DNA of 64,000 bases, from assembly GCF_000513475.1 (NCBI RefSeq), contig NC_023003.1:434001-498000 (forward strand), given 5' to 3'. The position numbers and the translations under genes are program-made. The stretch's first letter is position 1, and the number at the start of each line of letters is the position of its first letter. Below, in pieces: positions 9,063-17,524 of this stretch. Below the pieces are notes generated by a model, which was not told the DNA's origin, did no database searches, and saw only the letters and a list, made by a program, of their open reading frames with translations. The DNA is from Candidatus Babela massiliensis (GTDB lineage Bacteria > Babelota > Babeliae > Babelales > Babelaceae).

Positions 9063-9557
9063 TTACTCCTTAGTAATTTGCTTAACAGTTTTACCTCGCA
9101 ACTTAGCCAAATATTCAGCTGATCTGCATTTAGATAAAGCATTAAAAGTTGCTTTTACTACATTAAGACCACAAGTAGAACCTAATGACTTTGCAAGAAC
9201 ATCTTTAATTCCAACAACTTCCATAACTTTTCGCATTACGCCACCAGCAATAACCCCAGTTCCTTTATAAGCAGAACATATTATTACTTTTGATGCTCCA
9301 TGCTTACCAAGAACATTATAAGGTACGGTAGTATCTCTTAATGAGATAGCTATCATACTTTTTCTTGCTTTAGCAGTAGCTTTTGCTATAGCGGAAGATA
9401 CCTCTCTGCTCTTGCCAATACCCATGCCTACACGGCCTTGTTGATCTCCAGAGACTACAAAAGCAGAAAAAGAAAATCTTTTTCCACCTTTAGTCACTTT
9501 GGTAACCCTATTGACACTAACTACTTTATCTACATATTCTTTAGTTTTTTCTGCCAT
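9063..9557 (-). CDS. rpsE: 30S ribosomal protein S5
   Basis: 164 aa. The double-stranded RNA-binding-like N-terminal domain shows VVSVNRVTKVTKGGKRFSFS, then GRVGMGIGKSREVSSAIAKA. The C-terminal domain shows RGTGVIAGGVMRKVMEVVGI-like sequence and ends around STCGLNVVKATFNAL. S5 helps maintain decoding accuracy. The stop codon almost abuts the rplO start. Confidence 0.98.
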   Translation of the reverse strand: MAEKTKEYVDKVVSVNRVTKVTKGGKRFSFSAFVVSGDQQGRVGMGIGKSREVSSAIAKATAKARKSMIAISLRDTTVPYNVLGKHGASKVIICSAYKGTGVIAGGVMRKVMEVVGIKDVLAKSLGSTCGLNVVKATFNALSKCRSAEYLAKLRGKTVKQITKE

Positions 9558-9605
9558 ATTAATCCCAGTATAATTATAATATAATTTTATAGTATAATTT
9601 ATGCT

Positions 9606-9959
9606 TTATAATTCCAAGCCGCCTTCTCTTAATCCTTGAGCAAGAGATTTTACTCTACCGTGAAATAGGTAAGAACCTCTATCAAAAACCACTTTTTTTA
9701 TACCTAGGCCTAATGCTTTTTTTGCAAGTTCTAAACCTACTTTATGAGCAACATCTTGCTTGCCTTCTTGAGATTTTTCGATCCCTAAAGAAGAATGGCT
9801 TGTCAATGTTGTTCCTTTTGCATCATCAATAACTTGAGCATAAATTTGATTTAAACTTCTAAATACTGAGACTCTTAAATGCTCAGATAACTTAATTTTT
9901 TTTCTAACTCTTAATGCTCTAGATTGAGTTCTATTAGCAATTTTTCTACTTAGCGACAC
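9606..9959 (-). CDS. rplR: 50S ribosomal protein L18
   Basis: 117 aa, the standard length. It carries the family pattern RSRALRVRKKIKLSEHLRVSVFRS-like N-terminus (R-x2-R-V-R), YAQVIDDAKGTTLTSHSSL and the final FDRGSYLFHGRVKSLAQGLR block. L18 binds 5S rRNA together with L5, which is encoded a few genes upstream. It lies between rplF and rpsE as in the canonical spc operon. Confidence 0.98.
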   Translation of the reverse strand: MSLSRKIANRTQSRALRVRKKIKLSEHLRVSVFRSLNQIYAQVIDDAKGTTLTSHSSLGIEKSQEGKQDVAHKVGLELAKKALGLGIKKVVFDRGSYLFHGRVKSLAQGLREGGLEL

Positions 9960-9985
9960 AGTTTAGCTCCACTAATTATTAGCTT

Positions 9986-10528
9986 TTATTTAGCTTTTTT
10001 ACCTATTTTACGTAAAATAACTTCTGTTTCATATTTAATACCAGTACCTTTATATGGTTCTGGTGGCCTTAAAGCTCTTACGTTGCTACATACTTGACCA
10101 AGTAAATCTTTATGAGGTGATTTAAAGGTCAAAACTTGACCAGACTTATCGATTTCTAACTTTACCTCACTTGGCAATTCAAAATCTATTTTATGGCTAT
10201 AGCCTAAAGAAAATTGAATTTTGGATCCTGTTAAAACAGCTTTATATCCTAATCCATTAATTCTTAAAACTTTTTCAAAACCTAAATCAGAGCCCTTGAT
10301 TTTATTTGCAACTAAAGCTCTATGAAGCCCCCAAAACATATTAGTATCTCTAACTATTTTTTTAGGATTCGGAGTCAAATATAAATTTTTATCTTTCAGG
10401 TCTGCTACTAAAATTTCCGGCAATTCATGAATGCCTTCAGCTAACTTACCTTTATAATAAACTTTATTATCTTTAACTTCAACCTGGGTATTGCCTATAT
10501 CAATAGGCTTTCTTCCTATTTTTGACAT
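9986..10528 (-). CDS. rplF: 50S ribosomal protein L6
   Basis: 180 aa, with the two related L6 domains. The start MSKIGRKPIDIGNTQVEV and the C-terminal signature LLGQVCSNVRALRPPEPYKG followed by GTGIKYETEVILRKIGKKAK are typical. L6 lies near the sarcin-ricin loop and factor-binding region of the 50S. It sits between rpsH and rplR. Confidence 0.98.
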   Translation of the reverse strand: MSKIGRKPIDIGNTQVEVKDNKVYYKGKLAEGIHELPEILVADLKDKNLYLTPNPKKIVRDTNMFWGLHRALVANKIKGSDLGFEKVLRINGLGYKAVLTGSKIQFSLGYSHKIDFELPSEVKLEIDKSGQVLTFKSPHKDLLGQVCSNVRALRPPEPYKGTGIKYETEVILRKIGKKAK

Positions 10529-10546
10529 AATATTACCTTAATTTAA

Positions 10547-10948
10547 TTACCAAACTGTACAAATAATTTCGCCGCCAACAGCAAGTTTTTTAGCTTGTTT
10601 GTTGGTCATTAAACCTTTACTGGTAGTTAATATAGTAATACCAAGCCCACCTATTACAGGTTTGACTTTAGAAACACTTTCATAAACTCTGCATCCTGGC
10701 GTACTAATTCTAGTTATTTCATGAATAACAGATTCACCAGAAGCATATTTAAGAAACAGCTTTAATCTTTTAAAAGATTTGTTATTTTTATCTTCTTCGA
10801 CAATAACATCTTTAATAAAGCCTTCGTCTTTCAAAATTTGAGCAATTTCATGCTTTATTTTAGAATAAGGCATTGAAACATCTCTTTTTGATATCATTAC
10901 ACCATTGCGAATTATTGTTAAAAAATTACCTATTGTATCAATTGACAT
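10547..10948 (-). CDS. rpsH: 30S ribosomal protein S8
   Basis: 133 aa. The N-terminal DTIGNFLTIIRNGVMISKRD and the C-terminal VIGGLGITILTTSKGLMTNK then AVGGEIICTVW match S8. S8 binds the central domain of 16S rRNA and in other bacteria is the translational repressor of the spc operon. Whether that control exists here cannot be read from sequence alone. Confidence 0.98.
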   Translation of the reverse strand: MSIDTIGNFLTIIRNGVMISKRDVSMPYSKIKHEIAQILKDEGFIKDVIVEEDKNNKSFKRLKLFLKYASGESVIHEITRISTPGCRVYESVSKVKPVIGGLGITILTTSKGLMTNKQAKKLAVGGEIICTVW

Positions 10949-10962
10949 ATTTATTCCTTAAA

Positions 10963-11148
10963 TTACCAACTTGTTTTTTTGACACCAGGTAAGAACCCTT
11001 TTAATGCAAGGTCCCTAAAGCAAAGACGACACAACTGAAACATGCGTATAAAACCTCTAGGACGACCACACAATTGGCATCTATTATGTTTTCTAACAGC
11101 AAATTTAGGTACTTTATTTGCTTTTTCTATTAACGCTTTACGAGCCAT
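10963..11148 (-). CDS. rpsN: 30S ribosomal protein S14, zinc-binding short form
   Basis: 61 aa, the length of the type Z form. Zinc ligands are Cys24, Cys27, Cys40 and Cys43 (CQLCG...CRLC), and the tail [18 protein letters not shown] is characteristic. It binds 16S rRNA in the head of the small subunit. It lies between rplE and rpsH. Confidence 0.98.
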   Translation of the reverse strand: MARKALIEKANKVPKFAVRKHNRCQLCGRPRGFIRMFQLCRLCFRDLALKGFLPGVKKTSW

Positions 11149-11176
11149 TATATAACCTTTATATAACTTTTAATAA

Positions 11177-11746
11177 TTAATTTCGTTTAAACGGCATACC
11201 AAAAACTTTAAGCAACTCGTAAGAGTTAGCATTACTGCCTCCGGTCATACAAATAGTTATATTTAAACCAAAAGTCTTTTCTATATTTGAGTCAACTTCA
11301 GGGAAAATAATCCATTCTTTTATACCTAGATTATAATTACCTCTGCCATCAAACTTAGTTGGTACACCTTGAAAATCTCTAACTTTAGGTAAAGCTATAT
11401 TTATTAACTTGTCTAAAAAATCGTACATTTTTTTGCGTCTTAATGTAACTCTAACACCAATAGGCATATCTTCACGAATCTTAAATCCAGCAATAGATTT
11501 CTTTGCCAAAGTTTTAACAGACTTTTGACCAGCAATACTATCAATTGTCTGAATAACTGTATTTAAAATACGGCTATCTGCAACCGCTTCTTTAACACCA
11601 ACGTTTATCACAATTTTATCTAATTTTGGAACTTCCATTATATTAGAAAGATTCAAATTTTTTTGTAATTCTGGTCGGAGTTTATTTACATATAACTCTT
11701 CTAAACGAGATTTTTTTACAACATCAGATGCATTTTTACTCATCAT
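11177..11746 (-). CDS. rplE: 50S ribosomal protein L5
   Basis: 189 aa. Family blocks include LSNIMEVPKLDKIVINVGVK, KSIAGFKIREDMPIGVRVTL, then the segment with DFQGVPTKFDGRGNYNLGIK and the end NSYELLKVFGMPF. L5 binds 5S rRNA in the central protuberance and contacts P-site tRNA. Two consecutive ATG codons (11746 and 11743) are possible starts. The second is the better spaced from the AAGGA ribosome-binding site. Confidence 0.98.
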   Translation of the reverse strand: MMSKNASDVVKKSRLEELYVNKLRPELQKNLNLSNIMEVPKLDKIVINVGVKEAVADSRILNTVIQTIDSIAGQKSVKTLAKKSIAGFKIREDMPIGVRVTLRRKKMYDFLDKLINIALPKVRDFQGVPTKFDGRGNYNLGIKEWIIFPEVDSNIEKTFGLNITICMTGGSNANSYELLKVFGMPFKRN

Positions 11747-11759
11747 TAATCCTTATTAA

Positions 11760-12068
11760 TCACAAAATCTCATTTGTACGTTTACATACACGAGCTTTTT
11801 TACCATCTTCACTAACCTTAAAATTTACTCTACAAGGCTTAGAATCTGTTGATAAAAGCATAACATTGGATATGTTTATATAACTTTCTTCTCTTTTAAT
11901 TTGAGAAGCTTCACCTTGACGTCTAGCTTTTTTATGCTTAGTCGCTAAAGCTACATCCTTAACTTTTATAAGACCTTTTTTAGGTAAAATAGCAATAACC
12001 GTACCTTGCTTTGATTTATCTTTACCTGCAATGACTATTACAGTGTCATTTTTTTTTATTTGCATCAT
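11760..12068 (-). CDS. rplX: 50S ribosomal protein L24
   Basis: 102 aa with a KOW motif near the N-terminus (KKNDTVIVIAGKDKSKQGTV) and the family segment THKKARRQGEASQIKREESY... ending in RVCKRTNEIL. It is one of the assembly initiators of the 50S. Two ATG codons in tandem (12068, 12065) can both serve as start. It lies between rplN and rplE. Confidence 0.97.
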   Translation of the reverse strand: MMQIKKNDTVIVIAGKDKSKQGTVIAILPKKGLIKVKDVALATKHKKARRQGEASQIKREESYINISNVMLLSTDSKPCRVNFKVSEDGKKARVCKRTNEIL

Positions 12069-12085
12069 AATATTATTCCTTATAA

Positions 12086-12460
12086 TTATAATACTTCTGG
12101 TGCTAAAGATATTATTTTTGCAAAATTCTTGGCGCGTAATTCCCTTGCAATAGGTCCAAATATACGTGAACCTACTGGTGTAATATCATCAACTGATTTG
12201 ATTATAACAGCAGCATTATCACCAAAACGAATATAACTACCATCAGCACGACGGGTTTCTTTACGTGCTCTTACAACTACTGCAGTTACCACGTCTCCCT
12301 TTTTAACCTGACCACCAGGAATTGCTTTTTTTACAGCACATTTTATAATGTCTGCTATATAAGCATATCTTTTTCGGGTGCTACCTACTAAATGAATACA
12401 TTGTAATAATTGAGCACCTGAATTATCGGCAACTTCTAAGTATGATTCTTTTTGTAACAT
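12086..12460 (-). CDS. rplN: 50S ribosomal protein L14
   Basis: 124 aa. The start [20 protein letters not shown], the central [20 protein letters not shown] and the end [20 protein letters not shown] are textbook L14. It lies at the subunit interface. In this organism it sits between rpsQ and rplX, the conserved order. Confidence 0.98.
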   Translation of the reverse strand: MLQKESYLEVADNSGAQLLQCIHLVGSTRKRYAYIADIIKCAVKKAIPGGQVKKGDVVTAVVVRARKETRRADGSYIRFGDNAAVIIKSVDDITPVGSRIFGPIARELRAKNFAKIISLAPEVL

Positions 12461-12475
12461 AAGAAGATCCTATTT

Positions 12476-12751
12476 TTAGTGAGACAAATCAGTAGATTTT
12501 AAAATACGAGAAAGATACATATATTTAGTTTTTGAAAGTGGACGACCTTCATAAAATTCAACTATATCACCTAATCTTGCACTTTCATTCTCATCATGAA
12601 CTTTATATTTTTTAAAGGAACGCATTATTTTCTGATATCTTGGATGCATAAATGTACGTTCTACACGTACAACTACAGTTTTATCCATTTTATCAGAAAT
12701 AACTTCGCCTGTAAGTACAAATTTTGTTTTTATTTCTTTATTTTCTGACAT
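12476..12751 (-). CDS. rpsQ: 30S ribosomal protein S17
   Basis: 91 aa, an OB-fold protein. It shows LTGEVISDKMDKTVVVRVER, then HPRYQKIMRSFKKYKVHDEN and EFYEGRPLSKTKYMYLSRIL. It is one of the primary binders of the 5' domain of 16S rRNA. It is between rpmC and rplN. Confidence 0.98.
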   Translation of the reverse strand: MSENKEIKTKFVLTGEVISDKMDKTVVVRVERTFMHPRYQKIMRSFKKYKVHDENESARLGDIVEFYEGRPLSKTKYMYLSRILKSTDLSH

Positions 12752-12760
12752 TTGCTGCCT

Positions 12761-12961
12761 TTAACTTTTATTAACTTTTTGCTGCATATATGTTAATGCG
12801 CAAGCAATTCCTCTTCTTAACTTTTTAAATTGAGTTTTATCTTTCAAAGAAGTATTGATATCTTGTAAACGTAAACTAAAAAGTTCTCTTCTTAATTCGT
12901 CTACTTTAGAAGCAAGTTCTTGCATTGAAAGCTGTTTTAACTCATTTTTTAATTTATTCAT
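12761..12961 (-). CDS. rpmC: 50S ribosomal protein L29
   Basis: 66 aa, two predicted helices. LKQLSMQELASKVDELRREL and the start of the second helix TQFKKLRRGIACALTYMQQK fit the L29 family, although the sequence is less conserved than its neighbours. L29 lies at the exit tunnel and contributes to the SRP and trigger factor docking site. Its position between rplP and rpsQ supports the call. Confidence 0.95.
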   Translation of the reverse strand: MNKLKNELKQLSMQELASKVDELRRELFSLRLQDINTSLKDKTQFKKLRRGIACALTYMQQKVNKS

Positions 12962-12980
12962 AGTAATTATATCGTTTTAT

Positions 12981-13409
12981 TTAGTCTTCAGAATTTTGAA
13001 CTAAATCTTTTTTAATAATTCTTGTTTTCATAGGTAACTTATAAGCAGCGGCTTTGAGTGCTGCTTTAGCAGACATTTCATCTAAGCCTGCTATTTCAAA
13101 CATAATTCTATCACGTTTTACTACAGATACCCATAATTCAACGTTACCCTTACCTTTACCCATACGTGTTTCTGCAGGTTTTTTAGTAACAGGTTTATCA
13201 GGAAATAACCTTATATATAGTCTTCCAATTTTTTTAAGCTTTCTTGATAAAGTCACTCTAACAGCTTCGATTTGCTGCGCAGTAACCCAAGATGGTTCTA
13301 CAGCCTGTAAGCCGTATTCACCAAACTCTAAAGAACGAGCTCCTTTGGAAAGACCAGCCATACGGCCCTTTTGAACTTTACGATATTTTATTTTTTTCGG
13401 CATTAACAT
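12981..13409 (-). CDS. rplP: 50S ribosomal protein L16
   Basis: 142 aa. The N-terminus MLMPKKIKYRKVQKGRMAGL, the segment RVTLSRKLKKIGRLYIRLFP and the run PVTKKPAETRMGKGKGNVEL are diagnostic. L16 contacts A-site tRNA near the peptidyl transferase centre. The ATG at 13409 gives the usual MLxPK start. A second ATG lies two codons later. Confidence 0.98.
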   Translation of the reverse strand: MLMPKKIKYRKVQKGRMAGLSKGARSLEFGEYGLQAVEPSWVTAQQIEAVRVTLSRKLKKIGRLYIRLFPDKPVTKKPAETRMGKGKGNVELWVSVVKRDRIMFEIAGLDEMSAKAALKAAAYKLPMKTRIIKKDLVQNSED

Positions 13410-13419
13410 AGCTAATCTC

Positions 13420-14058
13420 TTACGTTATTTTGAATTCTCCACGACAAATCCAGACTTTAATACCTATAACGCCATATGTGGTATGGGCTTCAACAAAACC
13501 ATAATCAATATCTGATCTTAAAGTATGTAAAGGTGTAGAACCTACTCTAATCCACTCATCACGAGCTATTTCTGCTCCACCTAAACGGCCTGCACAGCGG
13601 ATTTTTACACCCTTGGCACCACTTTTCATTACATCAAGAGCAGCTCTTTTCATAGCCTTTTTAAAACTGCCTCTTTTTTCTAGTTGCTCGGATATACTTT
13701 TAGCAATGATTGTCGCATCTAATTCAGGTTGTTTAACTTCTTGAACAGAGACTTCAACATTTGCTTTATTAATTAATTTAGATAGGTCTCTTCTTAAAGT
13801 ATCTATTTCTTGACCTTTTCTACCAATAACAATACCCGGCCTTGCTGAATAAACGATAACTTTTAAATTATTATCTCCAGCACGCTCAATTTCTACTTTT
13901 GAAATTTCTGCATTAGCAAGATTTTTCTCAATGAAATTTCTAATTTTAATATCTTCGAGCAATAACTTGGAATAATTTTCTCGACGAGCAAACCATCGAG
14001 AAGGCCAAGAACGGTAAACACCAAGTCGAAATCCTATAGGATTAACTTTTTGTCCCAC
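13420..14058 (-). CDS. rpsC: 30S ribosomal protein S3
   Basis: 212 aa. The start MGQKVNPIGFRLGVYRSWPS, the KH-domain motif VIGRKGQEIDTLRRDL and the C-terminal signature GAKGVKIRCAGRLGGAEIAR are clear. S3 shapes the mRNA entry channel and has helicase-related activity there. The length is close to the shorter S3 proteins, without an extended tail. Confidence 0.98.
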   Translation of the reverse strand: MGQKVNPIGFRLGVYRSWPSRWFARRENYSKLLLEDIKIRNFIEKNLANAEISKVEIERAGDNNLKVIVYSARPGIVIGRKGQEIDTLRRDLSKLINKANVEVSVQEVKQPELDATIIAKSISEQLEKRGSFKKAMKRAALDVMKSGAKGVKIRCAGRLGGAEIARDEWIRVGSTPLHTLRSDIDYGFVEAHTTYGVIGIKVWICRGEFKIT

Positions 14059-14072
14059 ATTTCACCTACTTA

Positions 14073-14408
14073 TTAAGCTTTAGTTTCTAAAATTACACTT
14101 AAATGACATAACCTTTTGCGCTGTTCTGTCGCACGTCCCATAGCTCCAGGCTTGAAATAACGATGAACCGGGCCTTGATCTATTCTAATTTCTTTAATCT
14201 TTAAAAGATCAAGAGCCACACTACCATTATTTTTAGCATTTGCAGCAGCTGATTCAATAACTTTTTTAATTGCAACAGCTCTTTGTGTACGATATGTAGT
14301 AAGCCAATTTAAGGCATAAACAACATCTTTACCTCGTACAACATCTGCTATAGGCCTAAGCTTATAAGGGGAATACCAGACATATCGCGCTTTTGCTATA
14401 AATTGCAT
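14073..14408 (-). CDS. rplV: 50S ribosomal protein L22
   Basis: 111 aa. It shows YSPYKLRPIADVVRGKDVVY, the hairpin-loop region and the C-terminal block GPVHRYFKPGAMGRATEQRK that lines the exit tunnel. It lies between rpsS and rpsC, the canonical S10 operon order, with about 50 bases between it and rpsS. Confidence 0.98.
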   Translation of the reverse strand: MQFIAKARYVWYSPYKLRPIADVVRGKDVVYALNWLTTYRTQRAVAIKKVIESAAANAKNNGSVALDLLKIKEIRIDQGPVHRYFKPGAMGRATEQRKRLCHLSVILETKA

Positions 14409-14457
14409 TTTTAATACCTTTATTTATCCCTAATAATCATTATACAAAAATTTTAGA

Positions 14458-14742
14458 TTATTTTCCAGCGGCGCCTGCTTTACGCTGTCCACTATGTAAT
14501 CTAAAGGTTCTTGTTGGAGCAAATTCACCTAATCTATGACCAACCATATTTTCAGTTACATAAACTTGTGCAAACTTACGGCCATCATGAACAGCAAATG
14601 TTAATCCAACAAAATCTGGAATAACCATACTTCTTCTAGACCAAGTTTTGATTACTTCTCTTGACTTGCTTTCTTTAGCTCTAGTCACTTTCTTTAAAAG
14701 AGATTCATCAACAAATGGTCCTTTTTTAGCTGATCTAGTCAT
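14458..14742 (-). CDS. rpsS: 30S ribosomal protein S19
   Basis: 94 aa. The start [19 protein letters not shown], the core [20 protein letters not shown] and the end [18 protein letters not shown] are typical. S19 pairs with S13 in the head of the 30S subunit. It lies between rplB and rplV. Confidence 0.98.
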   Translation of the reverse strand: MTRSAKKGPFVDESLLKKVTRAKESKSREVIKTWSRRSMVIPDFVGLTFAVHDGRKFAQVYVTENMVGHRLGEFAPTRTFRLHSGQRKAGAAGK

Positions 14743-14763
14743 AACTATTTCTCATTGATTTAT

Positions 14764-15582
14764 CTATGCTTTTCTTCTTTTTAAAATACGAGGATTTTTA
14801 CGCTTTCTAGTACGAGTACCTTTAGCACCTTTACCCCAAGGACTAACTGGATGAGAACCAGATTTGGATCGTCCTTCACCACCACCATGAGGGTGATCTA
14901 TAGGGTTCATTGCCATACCTCTTACAGTAGGTCTAATTCCCATATTACGTTTTCTACCTGCTTTACCTATGCTAATATTTTTATAATCAGCATTAGATAA
15001 TTCACCTACAGTAGCCCAACAATCTAAGTGAATCATTCTGATTTCACCAGATGGCATTTTTAGTGTAGCATACTCATCGCCTTTAGCAACTATCTGAACA
15101 GAAGTTCCTGCTCCACGAGCAAATTTTCCTCCAGATAAAGGTGTAATCTCTACATTGTGTATAATAAAACCAACAGGTATATTACGTAATGTAAGACTAT
15201 TACCTACTTTTGGCTCTGCATTCTCAGCAGAATATACTGATGAACCAACACTTAATCCTTTAGGCATCAAAATATATCTTTTAGATCCATTGCTATAAAT
15301 TACTAAACCTATACGAACATTTCGATTAGGATCATACTCTATAGTAGCTACCTTACCCTGAACATTTTTCTGGGATCGATTAAAATCTATTATACGATAT
15401 TTTCTTTTTGCTCCGCCACCTTGATGTCTAACTGTAATACGACCATAAGCATTTCTACCAGCCTTTTTCTTAAGACCAAACACCAAACTAGGTTCTGGTG
15501 TAGTAGTAGTTATATCAGATGTATCAACATATGTCTGAAATCTTAATGAAGCATTACGGGGCTTTCTTGTTATAATTGCCAT
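14764..15582 (-). CDS. rplB: 50S ribosomal protein L2
   Basis: 272 aa, the usual length. It contains GRNAYGRITVRHQGGGAKRK, the SH3-like region and the C-terminal segment GMAMNPIDHPHGGGEGRSKS with the conserved histidine important for peptidyl transfer. It is a primary 23S rRNA binder at the subunit interface. It lies between rplW and rpsS. Confidence 0.98.
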   Translation of the reverse strand: MAIITRKPRNASLRFQTYVDTSDITTTTPEPSLVFGLKKKAGRNAYGRITVRHQGGGAKRKYRIIDFNRSQKNVQGKVATIEYDPNRNVRIGLVIYSNGSKRYILMPKGLSVGSSVYSAENAEPKVGNSLTLRNIPVGFIIHNVEITPLSGGKFARGAGTSVQIVAKGDEYATLKMPSGEIRMIHLDCWATVGELSNADYKNISIGKAGRKRNMGIRPTVRGMAMNPIDHPHGGGEGRSKSGSHPVSPWGKGAKGTRTRKRKNPRILKRRKA

Positions 15583-15592
15583 AATCTACCTC

Positions 15593-15931
15593 TTATTCTC
15601 TGTCTACCTGAGAGCCTATATCTTCTTGAATTTCAGTATTTTGAAGATCCATCATATCAACAGAGTAACCTTGTCTTAAAGTAACAATGGCTTTTTTGCC
15701 ATTATTAGATCTAAATTTATGACGGCCAATTCTCTTATTCTTCCCTTTAGATACAACTATGGCTATTTTTTCAGCTTCTACATTAAATAATTTCTTTAAT
15801 GCTTCTGCAACCCATGGTTTATTAGCATGAGGATGAATATCTAATACTAACTTTTTCAATTCTTTATTTAATCTATAGGCTTTTTCTGTAATTCTTTGAC
15901 CTTTAATTATGTCGTAAATAGTTAAATCCAT
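15593..15931 (-). CDS. rplW: 50S ribosomal protein L23
   Basis: 112 aa. It shows DIIKGQRITEKAYRLNKELK, then VLDIHPHANKPWVAEALKKL and LFNVEAEKIAIVVSKGKNKR, the usual L23 layout. L23 is the main ribosomal docking site for SRP and trigger factor. The start overlaps the rplD stop by ten bases. The C-terminal tail (MDLQNTEIQEDIGSQVDRE) is a little longer than in common homologues and acidic. Confidence 0.96.
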   Translation of the reverse strand: MDLTIYDIIKGQRITEKAYRLNKELKKLVLDIHPHANKPWVAEALKKLFNVEAEKIAIVVSKGKNKRIGRHKFRSNNGKKAIVTLRQGYSVDMMDLQNTEIQEDIGSQVDRE

Positions 15932-16563
15932 AAGCTAACCATTTCTTTAAATGCGTCTATATCTTTATTCAAAAGAACCCAACAATCACCATATGATAAA
16001 TCATATGCATTTGGTTGATCATAAAGTAACATACGTACATTTGGAATATTTGCAAATGAAGAATGTACTAAGTAATCGTCCTTAGAAACAAATAAAACTA
16101 TTTTTTTATCATGCAAATTAGCATTTTTTAAAGCATTATATGCACTAGAAGTTTTTGGTTTTTCTTCAACAGTCCAATTCAAACTTATTAAATTTTGATT
16201 TTCTAAGAAATTCCAAAATAAAGAACTAAATACTTTATTTCTTAATTTCTTAGGGACTTCTAAAACTCTAGTTCTTGGTTGTGGACCAAAAGTCACACCA
16301 CCTTTTCTCCATAATGGAGATTTTAAACTACCGGCTCTTGCTCGGCCTGTCCCTTTTTGCTTCCATGGCTTTCTTGTTGAATAAGATACTTCAGATCTAT
16401 CTTTACATCCAACAGTACCTTGACGCCAATTTTGCAAAAGTACACGTACACATTGAGAATATCCTACATTAGATATCTCAACTTTATTATTACTATCAAG
16501 TTGTAAATCATTTACAGATACAACTTTACTTAATTCTGATTCAGATGCTTTAATATTAGCCAT
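15922..16563 (-). CDS. rplD: 50S ribosomal protein L4
   Basis: 213 aa from the ATG at 16563 (MANIKASESELSKV), which has GGAAG seven bases upstream. An open TTG six codons earlier is a less likely start. The tunnel loop region is visible as STRKPWKQKGTGRARAGSLK followed by SPLWRKGGVTFGPQPR. L4 lines the exit tunnel and in some bacteria represses the S10 operon. The start overlaps the rplC stop by eight bases. Confidence 0.97.
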   Translation of the reverse strand: MANIKASESELSKVVSVNDLQLDSNNKVEISNVGYSQCVRVLLQNWRQGTVGCKDRSEVSYSTRKPWKQKGTGRARAGSLKSPLWRKGGVTFGPQPRTRVLEVPKKLRNKVFSSLFWNFLENQNLISLNWTVEEKPKTSSAYNALKNANLHDKKIVLFVSKDDYLVHSSFANIPNVRMLLYDQPNAYDLSYGDCWVLLNKDIDAFKEMVSLWI

Positions 16564-17185
16564 GTCTAGACTTCCTAACAAACACTAACGAACCTGATTT
16601 ACCTGGAACTGATCCTTTAACTAAAACAACTTTAGCTTCAGTTTCTATTTTAACTATTTCAAGGTTTCTCATAACTCGTTGTTCAACACCCATATGACCA
16701 GGCATTTTTTTACCTTTAATTACACGACCACGGCTTCTCATATGACTCAATGCTCCAGGGTAACGACCGAAAGTCGCCCCGTGACTTGCACGTCCACCCG
16801 CAAAACCATGACGTTTAACTACACCTTGAAATCCAGCACCTTTAGTGATTCCAAATATATCAACATATTGCCCTTCTGATAAAATATCAGAAATATTAGC
16901 AACTTTACCTAAACTATAATCAGTTGTGGTAGACCCTAATTTAACTTCTTTCAAAGCTTTAAAATATTTTTGAGGGTGTTTTAACCAGTCTTGAGAATAT
17001 TCTTGTTCTTGATATCTATCTTTAATACATCCTAATTGTACAGCATCATAACCATCTTTTTCTTTAGTTTTGATCTGTGTAACATACCAATTGGATATAT
17101 CAATTGCAGTAACAGGAACTACTTTTTTCTCGCTAGAAAAAACTTGAGTCATACCTATTTTCTTACCCCAAAGACCTTCCATCAT
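16556..17185 (-). CDS. rplC: 50S ribosomal protein L3
   Basis: 209 aa from the first ATG at 17185, with AAGGA seven bases upstream. The N-terminus EGLWGKKIGMTQVF, the DIFGITKGAGFQGVVKRHGF block and GRYPGALSHMRSRGRVIKGK followed by KMPGHMGVEQR are typical. L3 initiates 50S assembly and reaches the peptidyl transferase centre. It lies between rpsJ and rplD. Confidence 0.97.
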   Translation of the reverse strand: MMEGLWGKKIGMTQVFSSEKKVVPVTAIDISNWYVTQIKTKEKDGYDAVQLGCIKDRYQEQEYSQDWLKHPQKYFKALKEVKLGSTTTDYSLGKVANISDILSEGQYVDIFGITKGAGFQGVVKRHGFAGGRASHGATFGRYPGALSHMRSRGRVIKGKKMPGHMGVEQRVMRNLEIVKIETEAKVVLVKGSVPGKSGSLVFVRKSRHG

Positions 17186-17205
17186 CAATCGATCCTTCCT
17201 GTAGC

Positions 17206-17511
17206 TTATTTAATTTCCACATCTACACCAGATGAAATATTTAGCTTCATTAAAGCATCCATAGTTGCATCAGAAGGTGAAATAATGTCTAAAAGACGTT
17301 GATGTGTGGTTAATTCAAATTGTTCTCTAGATTTCTTATCAACATGAGGAGATCTAAGTACTGTAAAGCAACGCCTTTTATTAGGAAAAGGTACAGGTCC
17401 CACAACTTGGGAACCTGTTCTTTTTACAGTTAGAACAATTTGCTTAACAGCTTTATCTAATAATTGATGATCGTAGGATTTCAGCGTTAAACGAATTTTC
17501 TGTTTTTTCAT
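17206..17511 (-). CDS. rpsJ: 30S ribosomal protein S10
   Basis: 101 aa. It shows [20 protein letters not shown], the [20 protein letters not shown] loop and [21 protein letters not shown]10 is also the NusE partner of NusB in antitermination. It directly follows tuf by about 13 bases, joining the str and S10 operons. Confidence 0.98.
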   Translation of the reverse strand: MKKQKIRLTLKSYDHQLLDKAVKQIVLTVKRTGSQVVGPVPFPNKRRCFTVLRSPHVDKKSREQFELTTHQRLLDIISPSDATMDALMKLNISSGVDVEIK

Positions 17512-17524
17512 ATATCAACTCACA

